A stretch of DNA of 64,000 bases from Rehmannia glutinosa (lineage: Eukaryota; Streptophyta; Magnoliopsida; Lamiales; Orobanchaceae): contig JABTTQ020003464.1 in the NCBI GenBank assembly GCA_016081115.2, positions 186,001 to 250,000 on the forward strand, written 5' to 3'. The notes under the pieces were generated by a model, which was not told the DNA's origin, made no database searches, and saw only the letters and a program-made list of their open reading frames with translations. Below are positions 23,317-33,417 of this stretch, in pieces. The translations under genes were made by a program, and so were the position numbers. Each line of letters begins with the position of its first letter. The first letter of the stretch is position 1.

Positions 23317-24409
23317 CCCCGGCTAGTGCTCACGGTTTGACGTAATGTCCCCAAAGATAAAACGGCTTTACCTCCTTTGTGTGCGGTAGCACCCGACACA
23401 AAGGCACCTTTCGAACTAGGAGGAGCGAGAACTAGGGGTGTCAATCCACGACCCGACACGAGAACCCGACACGAACCCGACCTGAAGATTTACCGAGAAA
23501 ACCCGAACACGACCCGAACCCGAACACGACTAACACGAACCCGACACGAAATTACCAATTTGTCTAAAACGCAGCTTGTTTTATTTTTTACTTATGTTTT
23601 GATGTATTTTGAGCATAACCGAAATCGACCAAAACCAAACCCGAACCCAACCCGATTGACCTAATTGACACCTGGTAGAATCGGCTTGCTTGACTCGAAA
23701 ATGCGAGAAAAAGGAAGATCGGCGAGAGATGTGACGACATTCGGGATAACATCCTCCTCGGGATGAATAACTTTCTCTCGAGAATATTTTCTAACTCTCT
23801 CTCTTTCTCCCTATTTCCCATGATTTCCTTCCATCTCATTCTCTTAATCAATGCAAGCTAAGCAAATATAGGTTGCAATTCCCAACACATGGAGGAGATT
23901 TAATGATAGGAAATGGGCAATTAACCAAATGTAACTTCCAAGAGTTACAAATCACATTATGACCACTATCTTGGGAGTTACAAACTCAAGAGACTTGCAT
24001 GAACCTGGACACCTCCAATGTCCGGATACATCGAACCCACCACTCACTTGAATTTGGGCCAAGCCCATTTTCGAGTGACAAACTAACGGAACTTGGACCC
24101 GAGCTTAAAGAGTCGGTAGGCCCACGGCCTATTGTGATCATCCACTTGTGTTATAGTATATCCAACCAATAACACCTTCTAGTATTTTTATACTAGGATA
24201 AACTATGCCCATTCGCGTGGCCAACTTCGTGTATTAATTTCTCACTCATTACCCAAAATTGGTTTTGAGAAATACAAAATACTACGAACATCTACTCGAA
24301 AGGTAGATTAACAATTCACAATTTAATTCCTCCGAATTAAATTCTTAGCCACCGAAAATTTGGTCAAAGTCGGGACGACACCCACTTTATCAAAACCAAA
24401 TTTCCAACA
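23117..24409 (-). repeat. Element D right LTR (its 5' LTR), carrying an insertion
   Basis: Direct repeat of 18262-19310, lengthened to 1,293 bp by a foreign segment at about 23433-23677 that is absent from the partner LTR. Outside that segment the copies are nearly identical. Confidence 0.9.
23433..23677. mobile_element. hAT-like insertion within the D right LTR
   Basis: Ends TAGGGGTGTCAAT (23433) and, inverted, TACCAGGTGTCAAT (ending 23677) share GGTGTCAAT. The interior is a run of CCCGACACGAACCCGA-type repeats, the composition of many plant hAT-derived MITEs. The segment is missing from the partner LTR, which proves it was inserted after D. A clean 8-bp duplication is not visible; flanks are GCGAGAAC and GAATCGGC. 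Confidence 0.7.
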
Positions 24410-24758
24410 AGTCCTTCATCATCGCCACCTAGGTTTTTATGAAAGGGTAGAATTTGAAAAAAAAGTATATTTAACAATTGGGTCATATTTTGAAAGTGGG
24501 TGTATTTAGAGGAAAATGGGGTGACAATAGCGCAGTTCATAAAATTATTTCAAATGATAGATAAGTATATTAAATCTGAAATTTCAACTCCATACACATT
24601 CAAAAATGAAACATATACAATAAAAGCTTATCAGACGAAGAAAGTATATATTAGTAGCCATATGGTACAGAGAGAACAAAAGACAATGGATCGACACGTG
24701 TAAAGCATTGACCCCGTTAGTATGAGAATATGCATGGCTTCCACTTTCTCCACCTCCA

Positions 24759-24768
24759 TATATAAATA
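24759..24768 (+). promoter_or_regulatory. Candidate TATA box of the IPT gene
   Basis: TATATAAATA is followed about 30 bases later by a pyrimidine-rich, CA-containing stretch suited to transcription start. It lies about 545 bp upstream of the ATG, leaving a leader that includes the probable intron at 25033-25268. A second candidate, CTATAAATATA, lies at 24837-24847. Confidence 0.5.
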
Positions 24769-25032
24769 CCTCCCCACTTCCATCAATTGTATCCACAGAC
24801 CACAGCTAAATCTAAGTTTCCAGGATGAAACTCACACTATAAATATATCCATCCATCAATCTTAGTTCTATATATCAACGCTTTTCTTGAAATAAGTCTG
24901 TGCTGTTTTTTTCGTCCTGAATATTATTTAAAGACGACAAATTAGCTTGCAGAGAAAGGAAATAGAAAAAGCTAACTTGCGCAGGTTTTCTGCTTTGCAT
25001 CGGCCTTTCGCCGCATCTGCTCATACATAAAG

Positions 25033-25268
25033 GTACATATTGTGGGCAAGATATGTAGAGATATGACTAATTTCCTACTTTTTTTGGTCTTGAAATTTTT
25101 GAAATTTTTATGGGAATTGATTTTAACTCAGTTGGTTTAAGGATTTATAAACCAGGTTATTGACATGAGATCAAATCCCACAAGTCACACTACCTTGTAA
25201 TTATACTAAAAAAAAAAAAAAAAATTTTTAGAAATCCTTATGCTCATGTGTTTTTGTTAACAAAACAG
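25033..25268 (+). other. Probable 5'-leader intron of IPT
   Basis: AG|GTACAT at 25031-25038 is a good donor, and TTTTTGTTAACAAAACAG| ending at 25268 is a good acceptor preceded by a T-rich tract. The 236-bp stretch is much more AT-rich than the flanking leader and contains a SINE. Removing it would place the ATG 36 bases after the splice junction. Splicing is inferred, not shown. Confidence 0.5.
25111..25221 (+). mobile_element. tRNA-derived SINE in the IPT leader intron
   Basis: A tRNA-like head has an A box, TAACTCAGTTGGTTTAAGG (25124-25142), and a B box, AGATCAAATCC (25168-25178), at normal tRNA spacing. A short body ends in a run of about 17 A's. AAATTTTTA flanks the unit on both sides (25102-25110 and 25222-25230) as a 9-bp target duplication. 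It is about 111 bp long and same-sense as the gene. Confidence 0.7.
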
Positions 25269-25304
25269 GTTCACACGAGAAAAGAAAAACGCAAAAAGAC
25301 AAAC

Positions 25305-26352
25305 ATGAGGATCTCATTCTCAGCCTACAAGCACACAGTACAGCCCCTGGTGAACTTCCCAGGTGGCCTAATCAACATGGACCAGCTCATAATTCCACGT
25401 CATCAGCGCCGCAAGGACAAGGTGGTGGTGGTAATGGGCGCCACCGGCACCGGAAAATCCCGTCTCTCCATAGACCTAGCCACCCGTTTCGACGCCGAGA
25501 TCATCAATTCCGACAAAATGCAAGTCTACAAAGGCCTCGACATAGTCACCAACAAGGTCACCGACGACGAATGCCGCGGCGTGCCCCACCATCTCCTAGG
25601 GATCATTGACCCCGATTCCGATTTTTCCGCCGCGATTTCGTCCACCACGCGTCCCTCGCGGCCGACGCCATAACGCACCGCGGCCGTCTCCCGATCATCG
25701 CGGGCGGGTCGAATTCGTTCGTAAAGGCGCTCGTGAGCGACGACATTGAGTTCGATCGAAATACGAGTGCTGTTTTCTGTGGGTGGACGTGTCGATGCCC
25801 GTTCTGCATTCTTTCGTGTCGAAAAGGGTCGACCAGATGGTCAGGGCTGGGCTGGTGGAGGAGGCGAAGGAGTTTTTCGAGCCGGGCGGTAACTACACGC
25901 GCGGGATCAGGCGCGCGATTGGGGTCCCCGAGATGGACTGGTTTTTCAGGTGCGCGAATGTAGTGGATGATGCCACCACCAGGGCGAAGCTTCTAGAAGA
26001 AGCTATTGATGAGATTAAAGCGAATACTCGGAATTTAGCTTGCTGTCAGTTTAGAAACATTTTGAACCTTGAAGAGCAGCTGGAATGGCGGATACACCGG
26101 ATTAACGCCACGGAGGCGTTTCTTAAACACGGCGGGCGGGATGCTAATGAGGCCTGGGAGAGACTCGTGGTGGGCCCGAGCATGAGGATTGTGGGCCGTT
26201 TCTTATTTGAGGATCAAATCGATTTCGTCTCGGCTATCACCGCGCCACCACCGCCGATGACAGCAACCGCCGCCGCCATACTCGGCCCACGAGTACCACC
26301 GCCGTCGCAGCCGCCACCCATTAAAATAATTTCCGAAAACACCCTTACCTAG
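25305..26352 (+). CDS. IPT: Adenylate isopentenyltransferase (cytokinin biosynthesis), two apparent 1-base deletions
   Basis: Transfers an isopentenyl group from DMAPP to ATP/ADP, the first step of isopentenyladenine-type cytokinin synthesis. The protein shows the IPT P-loop GATGTGKS at residues 45-52, then DAEIINSDKMQVYKGLDIVTNK and GVPHHLLG, the IIAGGSNSF segment, CCFLWVDVSMPVLHSFV, and GIRRAIGVPE. It most resembles plant IPT5-type proteins. The roughly 37-residue N-terminal extension may be a plastid transit region, and the tail is proline-rich. The frame moves by -1 at about 25632 and again at about 25754. The three frames join to about 349 residues, normal for the family, and plant IPT genes are usually intronless. 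Both shifts occur where family similarity expects CCGAT and the sequence reads CGAT, suggesting consensus errors. If real, the gene is dead after residue 109. ATG 25305 was chosen because upstream sequence lies in the probable intron. Confidence 0.9.
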
Positions 26353-26378
26353 CAGTCAGTTGCAACAGAAGAAACAAT

Positions 26379-26384
26379 AATAAA
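26379..26384 (+). terminator. Candidate polyadenylation signal of IPT
   Basis: AATAAA 27 bases after the IPT stop, within AATAATAAATTATT, which can also form a short hairpin. The TTTTTCTTTT stretch downstream suits a cleavage region. Confidence 0.45.
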
Positions 26385-26474
26385 TTATTGTGCTTATCTT
26401 TTTCTTTTCATATTGGGTAATGGAGAGATTTGACACAAAAATACTCGGTCGAGGTGGTATCTCTTTCTCTTAGT

Positions 26475-26508
26475 GCCACGTGGGTAGTGCTGGACATGCC
26501 ACGTGGCG
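26475..26508. promoter_or_regulatory. Twin G-boxes downstream of IPT
   Basis: CACGTG occurs at 26477-26482 and 26500-26505, 23 bases apart (about two helical turns), each within TGCCACGTGG. G-boxes bind bZIP and bHLH factors in plants. They lie about 125-155 bp after the IPT stop, so they could serve as a 3' element or belong to another unit. Confidence 0.4.
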
Positions 26509-27511
26509 AGCACCGAATCTACTACTTTTTTTTTTTTTTTTTTTTTAACCTTTGTTTAAATCTCCATTTACAAGGGTTGCTTTCAGGCAGTTAAGTACCT
26601 AAAAATTGGTCGGCCGTACAGTTGGAAGCATTTTTAGAAAATCTATGGAGAAAAATGCTTCTTTTCTGTTGCTGCACGCGCATATTTGATTTTTGGCCCA
26701 AAATACAAAAGGGACAAAAAAAGAGAAAGACAAACATATGGGCCCCAGTACTTTTGTTTGTGAAATAGTCCTATATATCAATAAACAGTGTAGAATCCCA
26801 CCATATAATTAATACAGGAGTAAAAGAGGGAGTGGCATTTTCCTTTTTTTTTTTTTTTTGTACTTTTTTTTTTTTTTTTTTTTAGTTTTTCTTTTTAAGT
26901 TGGGTTTTGGGGGTCTCTTTCTGTTTGCATAAAGTGTCAGTTTGTGTAATCTATTTTTATATAATGAGCTAGCTGTATTATTCCCGGATTTGACAAGTTC
27001 TTTCATGGTGTATATATGTATAAGACTTGAATAATTATTATAATTGAGTGGTTGTGTGAATAATTCATCTCTTTAAGGTTAGAATTTATTAAGTTTTTTT
27101 TTTTCCCAAGATTGGGTATCATATTCCTCATGGAATCAGTTTTATCTCAGCTAATCATAATAATACATGCAAATTGGAAATTCTTATGTTGATTCTTATT
27201 GGCAACAAAGTTTCGAAGAATTGTTTTAACACTTTCATTTGAATTTAAGTAATATATAAGAATTATTTACAAACAAAATTAAATTAACTCATAGTTAAGT
27301 TATTTTAAAAAATAATGTAACAGGTAAACTCCCTGAATACTGTAAAACAAAACAAACTTGGCAATGTCATAACCTTTGATGCGATTTGTATATGTATTCA
27401 AAAAAAATAGATATAAAGTAAACCTTAATCAAGTGGTTATAGCATTTGGCAATTTTGGCATTATATTTGAATCAAGATTGCAGAAATTATTAGGCACTAG
27501 TGGGTGATAGT

Positions 27512-27648
27512 AAATGCCTCGATTCGACTTTCGGCTGCTTAGCCCGTCTAGGCCGATTTTTGCCCAAAATAATTTTTGCACCGATTTGGGTAAAATCGGT
27601 TCAGCCTAGGAGCAACTACTGCTAGCGGCCGTGTAAACAGATTTTTAC
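27512..27648. repeat. Partial copy related to the hAT-like element at 8801
   Basis: The right end CAGATTTTTACAATACTG is the inverse of the TAGTGTTGTAAAAATCGG terminus at 8801. The interior shares CTAGGCCGATTTTTG and AATCGGTTCAGCCTAGG-like words in reverse orientation. The left end is not clear and no target duplication was found. Confidence 0.5.
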
Positions 27649-27894
27649 AATACTGATTTGAATAAGTGATCAAAAAGAGTAGTTGAATCTTAATCACTAT
27701 TATATATCTCCCCTTATATCTTTCCAGTTTCTTAGCCACTTTCGGATTTCTAGTGACTGAATTGTCTTTTCCAAAAACTATTCTTTTCTTCTTTGGAATT
27801 TGAAAAGATTCGTCTTTTCCAAATTCTACTAGTTGGCGACACCGAAAGGCAAAAGTTCCTAGGCCTGAAAAAGAAAAATAAAACAAGAATAATA

Positions 27895-27950
27895 ATTCTC
27901 ATTGAAAATAATTATTTTTTTTTTTGAGAAGGGATTCTCATTGAAAATAA
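27895..27950 (-). repeat. Micro-insertion footprint 4 (17-bp direct repeats)
   Basis: ATTCTCATTGAAAATAA occurs at 27895-27911 and 27934-27950. The 22-base insert reads, on the minus strand, CCCTTCTC followed by 11 A's and TAA. It matches the other three footprints in plan (YCA(n) ending, long direct repeat) but lies in the opposite orientation. Confidence 0.65.
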
Positions 27951-28321
27951 GCATATGTAAATGCATAAAGTCAGGGCAAACACGGGTATGCTTATGTTTC
28001 ACCATATTGGTTAAAACTATAATTATGAATTATGATCAACACGCGTACCAAAATGATTAAACATTATTGAATAACCACCTCGTAAAAAAGTTTAACTTGT
28101 TGGAGATGTGCGCAATTTAATTCTTTAATATATTAACATACTTTGAGAGTTGCTATGAGAGTCATAAAATATTTGATATTCTAACAAACGATGAGAATGA
28201 ATCATTTAATATTTAATTATTCTAACAAGCAAGTTAACTAGTATATTATTCATCTACACCACAATAAAAAGTATAAGTATATAAATTGCAAATGTTTAGT
28301 ATAATTTATTCAATCTCCACT

Positions 28322-28611
28322 CACTATAAGAAAAATTAATTTACCTACGAAAAAATATGTGTGTAAGTATTAAGATGATTTGTAAAGTGTAGGTAATACC
28401 ATTGTAGATAAATATTTACCTACAAAATCTAAAATCTGTTGGTATTACCTACAGATTTCGTAGTTAAATTTGAAAAATATCGGTAATTTGTAGGTATAAT
28501 TTGAGAAAAATAATATTTTTTATTCTAGAGATATTCAGAGGTAATGTGAAATTTAGTGATATAATCATTTATGTCGGTAAATTCAACCGAACGATAATTT
28601 TTCTTGTAATG
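28322..28611. mobile_element. CACTA-type MITE
   Basis: The left terminus CACTATAAGAAAAATTAA (28322) and the inverted right terminus CATTACAAGAAAAATTAT (ending 28611) are good CACTA-superfamily ends. Flanking triplets are ACT and ATT, a 3-bp duplication with one change. Subterminal TACCTACA/TGTAGGTA words recur in both orientations. It is 290 bp long and non-coding. Confidence 0.75.
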
Positions 28612-28675
28612 ATTGTTGAGGAACATGTAAAAATATAGTAGATATTTTTCATCAAACAATTTACATAGGGCCTTA

Positions 28676-29066
28676 GGGCGCGATTGGATTTGAGGAGATT
28701 TCATTTTCGTTAAATTTGAAGATATTTTTTGACCATTTGTTTATGAAAATTTTGGAAAATATATTATTCTCTCACTTTCACTTTTTCTCTTATCAATCAC
28801 ATTTACACATTTTTTTCACAAAAAAGCGATCATTATTACACATTCTCCCACAAATTTCACTATTTACTCACTCACACATTTCTAACCACCAATCATATTC
28901 AATCATTATTTTACTATTTTTAAATCAAATCATCTTTCATCATTACTTTTTCATATCACATCCAATCACACTCTCAAAATTCATCTTTTTTCTTGAAAAA
29001 AAAATTCCACCACTATTATCTAGCAAAATAAAAATTTTCAAAATGAAAGCATATCCAATCGTGCCC
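28676..29066. mobile_element. PIF/Harbinger (Tourist-like) MITE
   Basis: Ends GGGCGCGATTGGAT (28676) and, inverted, GGGCACGATTGGAT (ending 29066) differ at one of 14 bases. TTA flanks both sides (28673-28675 and 29067-29069). The 391-bp interior is AT-rich and non-coding despite an open frame of about 120 codons. Confidence 0.8.
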
Positions 29067-29069
29067 TTA

Positions 29070-29822
29070 GTTTTCATTTCTTAAATACACCCTTTCGTAA
29101 TTCTTTTTTAAAACTCAAAACATAAAAATTTCCAAAAAGTGTTGAAAAAAAGATGAGAATTTGGAATATGTTTGGTTTGTTGTCCCAATTTCTATTTGAA
29201 AATGAGAATATGTTTGGTTATAGTTTTCAAATATATTTTTCTAGTATATTTTTACCTAAGTTTGCGTAATTGGAATGAAAAATTGTTTGGTTGTATTTTT
29301 CAAAAGAATATTTTCCTGAAATGACTTCATTTCATGAAAACTTTTAAACAAAAACATTTTGAATCGAAAAATGTGTTGAAAACATATATGTTTTTTTTTT
29401 TCTCGTTTTATAACAAATACAATTTACTTTCAATTTTCAACTTTTTTTTCAAGTAAACTGTTAATATTACGCGCCTTTTGTATATTAAAAAAAACACCAG
29501 AACTAATTATATTTTCATTTCCCACCTTATATATATAGTTAACATGGAAGTACAATTATTCATTCCAATAAAAGATAAGATAGTCAATCTTATTGATCAA
29601 TCATTCAGTCCAATCAAGATTCATCTCACACTTGCAAATCGTGACCTCTCAATCCTAATCCTACCCCATTGCATCAAAGGACTCCAAGGTACTAGTACGG
29701 ACAGATGTGACTACCAACACACTAACGTGTCCCTTGATATTTTCCGAGGTACCAAATAGCTATTTGTGGTCAACTGGTCATTGCAGTGAAAATAACATGG
29801 GAATCAAAGGGAATGCTCTGAA
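29070..29822. other. Intergenic DNA, no gene seen
   Basis: Near 29166, 29208 and 29282 the word T(A/T)GTTTGGTT recurs in a TTTGAAAATGAGAATA-like context, suggesting a decayed repeat. No gene is supported. Confidence 0.45.
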
Positions 29823-29825
29823 TAT

Positions 29826-30783
29826 TAGGGATGTCACTAGGTCGGGATCGCTTGGACCGGGGACATAATAAATTTCACTGCTAGTTCCCTAACCCAAATA
29901 TTTTTTCCTCATTTCCTAACTCAATTATTTTTTCCTTAAAAAGACATATAATTTTTTTTTCATTTTTTTCCACATAAAACGGGACAAAAAAATTTGGGGT
30001 GTCTTAGGGGCGGGTGGCACCCCTAGCTACGCCCGCTTGGACCCGAGACCCAACTCACTAAGAAAATGTAATACCCATATCGCCCGACCCGTACACGTAT
30101 CAAGTGGCGGACTTAAGACCGCGTTAAAAGACAATGCAAGGGTTATATAAATGGATCGTCATGACAAAGGCCCCCCCCCCCTCCCCAACATTTTTTTTTT
30201 TTTCATTTTATGCATAAATTTTGGGTATAATTCCATTTGCCCCCTCCCCACCCAAACGTTTTTTATAAAACGGAAAATTTTGTTAATTTTGGATTGTAAC
30301 TATGCATTTTTGAATACTCAATTTGACATGTATTTGATGCAAACACATAATATATCTTGAATTTATCATGATGTAAAATAAATATTTGATCTTTCAACTA
30401 TTGACCCCCTCAATGTCGGATCCACAGTTTCCTTTTTTCACGTGTCTAGCGGGTAAGACTGTTAGGGCAGTTAGACTCGCCAACTTTATATTTGGTCAAA
30501 ATTGTAAGATTTTTACTCAAGATATAATGCACTCACAACTTATAATATTTATAAAAATTTGTAGATATTATATGAATTATGAAATAAACACCAACATATA
30601 TAAATCAAGAGTTATTGGATAACAATATATTCACTCTCTATATATAAACAAATATGTATATGTGGGTCGGGTCCTACCATATCCGTTACCCCGAGTCTAA
30701 AATAAATACACGTTACCCACGCGCCCCAAATGAGGCGGGTCTGGTTCGAGATCGTGTCTTACGCGGATCCATTGCCATCCCTA
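29826..30783. mobile_element. hAT-type element related to the one at 12575
   Basis: Ends TAGGGATG (29826) and CATCCCTA (ending 30783) are the same as those of the 12575 element. Copies of TCTGAAT lie just outside (29817-29823 and 30785-30791), offset by one or two bases, consistent with a decayed 8-bp duplication. The interior includes CGGGTCTGG and GGACCCGAGACC-type sequence. Blocks at about 29960-30040 and 30104-30434, the latter starting AGTGGCGGACTTAAGA, look like further nested repeats. A C run lies near 30170. Confidence 0.6.
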
Positions 30784-30791
30784 GTCTGAAT

Positions 30792-31879
30792 GGGGCATTT
30801 TTGGAAAAATCGAACTTGACTGGTTAATCGATTGTGAACTGATGGTCGATTGGTTGTCGATCCAGCGAATTAACCTCCAAGATTGCTTTTGATGCCCAAA
30901 ACTAGCAAATTTGATGTGATGGGGTACATTTGACTTTTCATTATTTCTTATTTACAGTAAATTATAAACTTCAAAATTATTTATTACATTACTCGAATAT
31001 TATTTAATTTGTTATTATTGGGTCAAAAATATTACTAAGCAACCCATAATGCTCACATCAATCATATCAAACCTACGAGCCTCATTATTTAGGTATAAAA
31101 GATTCACTCATATTTATTTGGAAATAATCTCAATTAATCCCATTTAGTTTTTCATGTGCTCTGGATTGTTTCTTCCTACATCTGTTGACTTAACCATTAA
31201 AAAGGCCTTTCTGGGACAACTTCAGGATCCTTCCAACTTTGTATGTGTATTGCATTCTAGTTCCCACTTCAAGGCTACCTTGACTTTGTGGCTACCCTAA
31301 GAGTTGGAGTTTGACTACTGGACTTTTAGACATATCACTTTAACTTTGAGTGATCGGCGTCATTTGATAGTATCACAATCAAATTGTTTTTTATACAATA
31401 ATTTTAGTACTGTGTTTTCTATTATTTTTTTACAAACCTAAAATTTTACTCTTTATAAGTTTTTAGCCATGGTTAGGTAATTTTGTTTTTAATTTGTTAT
31501 CCATACAGTTTTGACCTTAAAATATGTAAAATAACAATCAATGTATTGTATTATTATTTTATATAATCATATGATTAATTTTTATGTGACCATTTGAACC
31601 GATTGATCAATTGAATATAGACCAAGTAACAATATCAATTTACACACCTATGATTCTTGGTTTAAAAATATTGAATAGGATAGGAGATGTAACACGAGTG
31701 ATCAAAAAGTGTCTTAATCGAGCATATACAAGTTCGAATCTCATCATCTCCCTTTTTAACACATCATATTTTCCCTTCCCTTTAAAAAAATAATGAATGT
31801 GACAAAAGACACAAAACAGTTGTAATTGCTAGGGACCCATCCACGAAAAATGCCGCCTCGTGTATCCTACATGATTCCA

Positions 31880-31912
<33 letters not shown>

Positions 31913-32460
31913 TGACAGTTCTTATACCCACTCACGAAAAGGGGCCAGTGGAGGTGCGTTACATAAAAAGACATAATTTGTTCTTATACTAATACTTGGC
32001 CGATGGCTCTCACTTATGGAAGAAGTTCACAAATTAGTGGTCAAAATCAACTTTTTGTAAAAGTGGCTTAATCTCATGGAAATGGATCATCTCCATTGAG
32101 AGTGTGTAAATTTTTGTGCGTTTGGAGAGAGAGAAAGACACATATGCATCTATACATACACTTATATATATGTATGTGTATATATAGGTATATGTATAGA
32201 TCTTGACATGTGTCTTTTTCTCTCCAAATGTCTAAAAAATTTATACCCCCTAAATGGAGAGGATCCATGCTCTAATCTCATGGCTTTACAATTATCCCTG
32301 ATTGAAAAAGGAGACAATGATTTCTAACCTTTCATGGGAATCATGGATTCTTATTCCCATTGTTATCTGGAAACTCATTCTTATTTCTAAAGTGAATGTG
32401 ATAATACATTGATGAAATTACAATTTTACACTTTGAGCATCTCTAAAAGGGTGCTTTATC
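30792..32460. other. Intergenic DNA, no gene seen
   Basis: AT-rich, with an (AT)n microsatellite at about 31879-31904 and a TATATGTATGTGTATATA tract near 32164. A SINE-like unit is listed at 31676-31795. No gene is supported. Confidence 0.5.
31676..31795 (+). mobile_element. tRNA-derived SINE
   Basis: AAGTTCGAATCTC at 31731-31743 contains a perfect RNA polymerase III B box (GTTCGAATC). An A-box-like TAACACGAGTGATC lies about 40 bases upstream (31690-31703), giving a tRNA-like spacing. The unit ends CCCTTTAAAAAAA. AATATTGAAT before it and AATAATGAAT after it may be a decayed target duplication. Confidence 0.6.
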
Positions 32461-33417
32461 TATTGGAATTTGGTCTTGGTAAAAATGGATGTGACCCGAT
32501 TTTGACCAAATAATTAAGTGGTTTCCATTAGTGAAAAATGGAATTAAATTATTTGTAAAAATTCTACTAAGAGAGTAGATGAGAATAACATTTGGAATTT
32601 CTCAAAACCAATTCCGAGTGAATGCTAGATGTTAGCCACTTAATAATCAATACAAATAAATGATATGGAATATGGAAAATGTAGGGAAGGAAAAATGTTC
32701 CATCCCACATAGGAAAATGAGGCAAAATTTGCACACTTAATATATCCCAAGTTGGACTTATGTGTTTGGGCCCTTAGGGGTACCCAAGTTTTTAGAGGGG
32801 TGAGGACCTACATCTTGTGGGTTTGGTTCAAAGCACACACGTGCGCCACGGCTTGGCCCCGCCCGACACGGGCTTGGACTCCTTATTCTTTTTGGGCCAA
32901 ATGAACAAATTTTCAACTGGGAGTGCACGCACCCGAAGACGGCGGACGCCTTACGGCTCGTCGTCGTCGGTTTAGTTCGCGATCTAAGCGCGGGTGACGA
33001 TGGCCCGTGCATCGGGGTCGTGCATCGCCGAACTTCACAAGCATCCACGCACGGGCGTGCGCCAGGTCGTAAGCGTCAATGAACATGTGCTTGAAATCGA
33101 CCCACGATTGAATGAAGATATGAAAATAATAGAAACTTAAAATCGGTCATTGATTCTCGCATATTGACTCATTTCCTCCTTCTTAGCTTGAACGTCGGAA
33201 ACTCTTGTTGTTCATTGTAGTTCGATATTGCTAGTGTTGCTAACCGGAATTTTAAATATCATTGTATCTTAGACGAGCGCCTTAGGAATCGTAAGCACTC
33301 GGTATACGTATTTCGTCTTGCGAGATCGAATATAATTCAGGGCCTCGACTTAGTCATATACTTATTTTTCTTAGCTATTTTCCGAAAATAGAAACCATAC
33401 ACCATTTTAATCTAACA
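32461..33417 (+). repeat. Element K 5' LTR
   Basis: A 957-bp LTR. The segment GTAAGCACTCGGTATACGTA (33291-33310), with TTTCGTCTTGCG following, parallels the D LTR's GTGAGCACTAGCCGGACGTA, with TTTGTCTTGCG following, so D and K are related families. The first third resembles LTR fragment J at 2554-3189 in inverse orientation. The partner LTR is not in the window. Confidence 0.7.

Larger units (their letters stand above)
18262..24409 (-). mobile_element. Copia retrotransposon D, gag-less, two near-identical LTRs
   Basis: Direct repeats bound the element: 18262-19310 and 23117-24409, each beginning TGTTGGAAATAATACAAC and ending ATTTCCAACA. AGTC is present on both outer sides (18258-18261 and 24410-24413), consistent with a 4-5-bp target duplication. 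On the minus strand the order is 5' LTR, unrecognised remnant, integrase C-terminal part, reverse transcriptase, RNase H, polypurine tract (GTGGGGGAT at 19311-19319), 3' LTR. This order (integrase before reverse transcriptase) defines Ty1/copia. The internal region is only 3.8 kb and lacks gag and protease, so the copy is non-autonomous. It sits inside a Mutator-like MITE. Confidence 0.9.
17823..24538. mobile_element. Mutator-like MITE split by copia element D
   Basis: ATAAAATTA flanks both outer ends exactly (17814-17822 and 24539-24547). A 9-bp duplication is the signature of Mutator-like transposases. Terminal inverted repeats: the left end carries GCGCTATTGACACCC from 17829, and the inverted right end carries GCGCTATTGTCACCC. 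Both continue through TTTTCCTC to ACACCCAC, about 40 bases in all. Without the copia insertion the element is about 0.56 kb (17823-18261 plus 24414-24538) and non-coding. A perfect palindrome, CATCATGCCA-TG-TGGCATGATG, lies at 18230-18251, ten bases from the copia insertion point. Confidence 0.85.
26509..28318. other. Intergenic DNA, no gene seen
   Basis: Contains long T runs (26524-26546, about 26848-26884) and no supported gene. A weak tRNA-like word pair near 27425-27475 was not convincing. Listed separately: a relative of the 8.8-kb hAT-like element and one micro-insertion footprint. Confidence 0.5.

Noticed and set aside
27420..27480. tRNA-like A-box word (TAATCAAGTGGTTATAGC)
   Set aside because: No acceptable B box at tRNA spacing and no cloverleaf; not called as tRNA or SINE.
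28716..29084. Open frame of about 122 codons, plus strand
   Set aside because: Low-complexity Phe/Ile/Ser/His translation of an AT-rich Harbinger MITE interior; no protein features.
30104..30434. Possible nested element with AGTGGCGGACTTAAGA and an inverted GGATCCGACA end
   Set aside because: The inverted ends match too weakly and no duplication was seen; left as an unassigned block within the hAT-type element.
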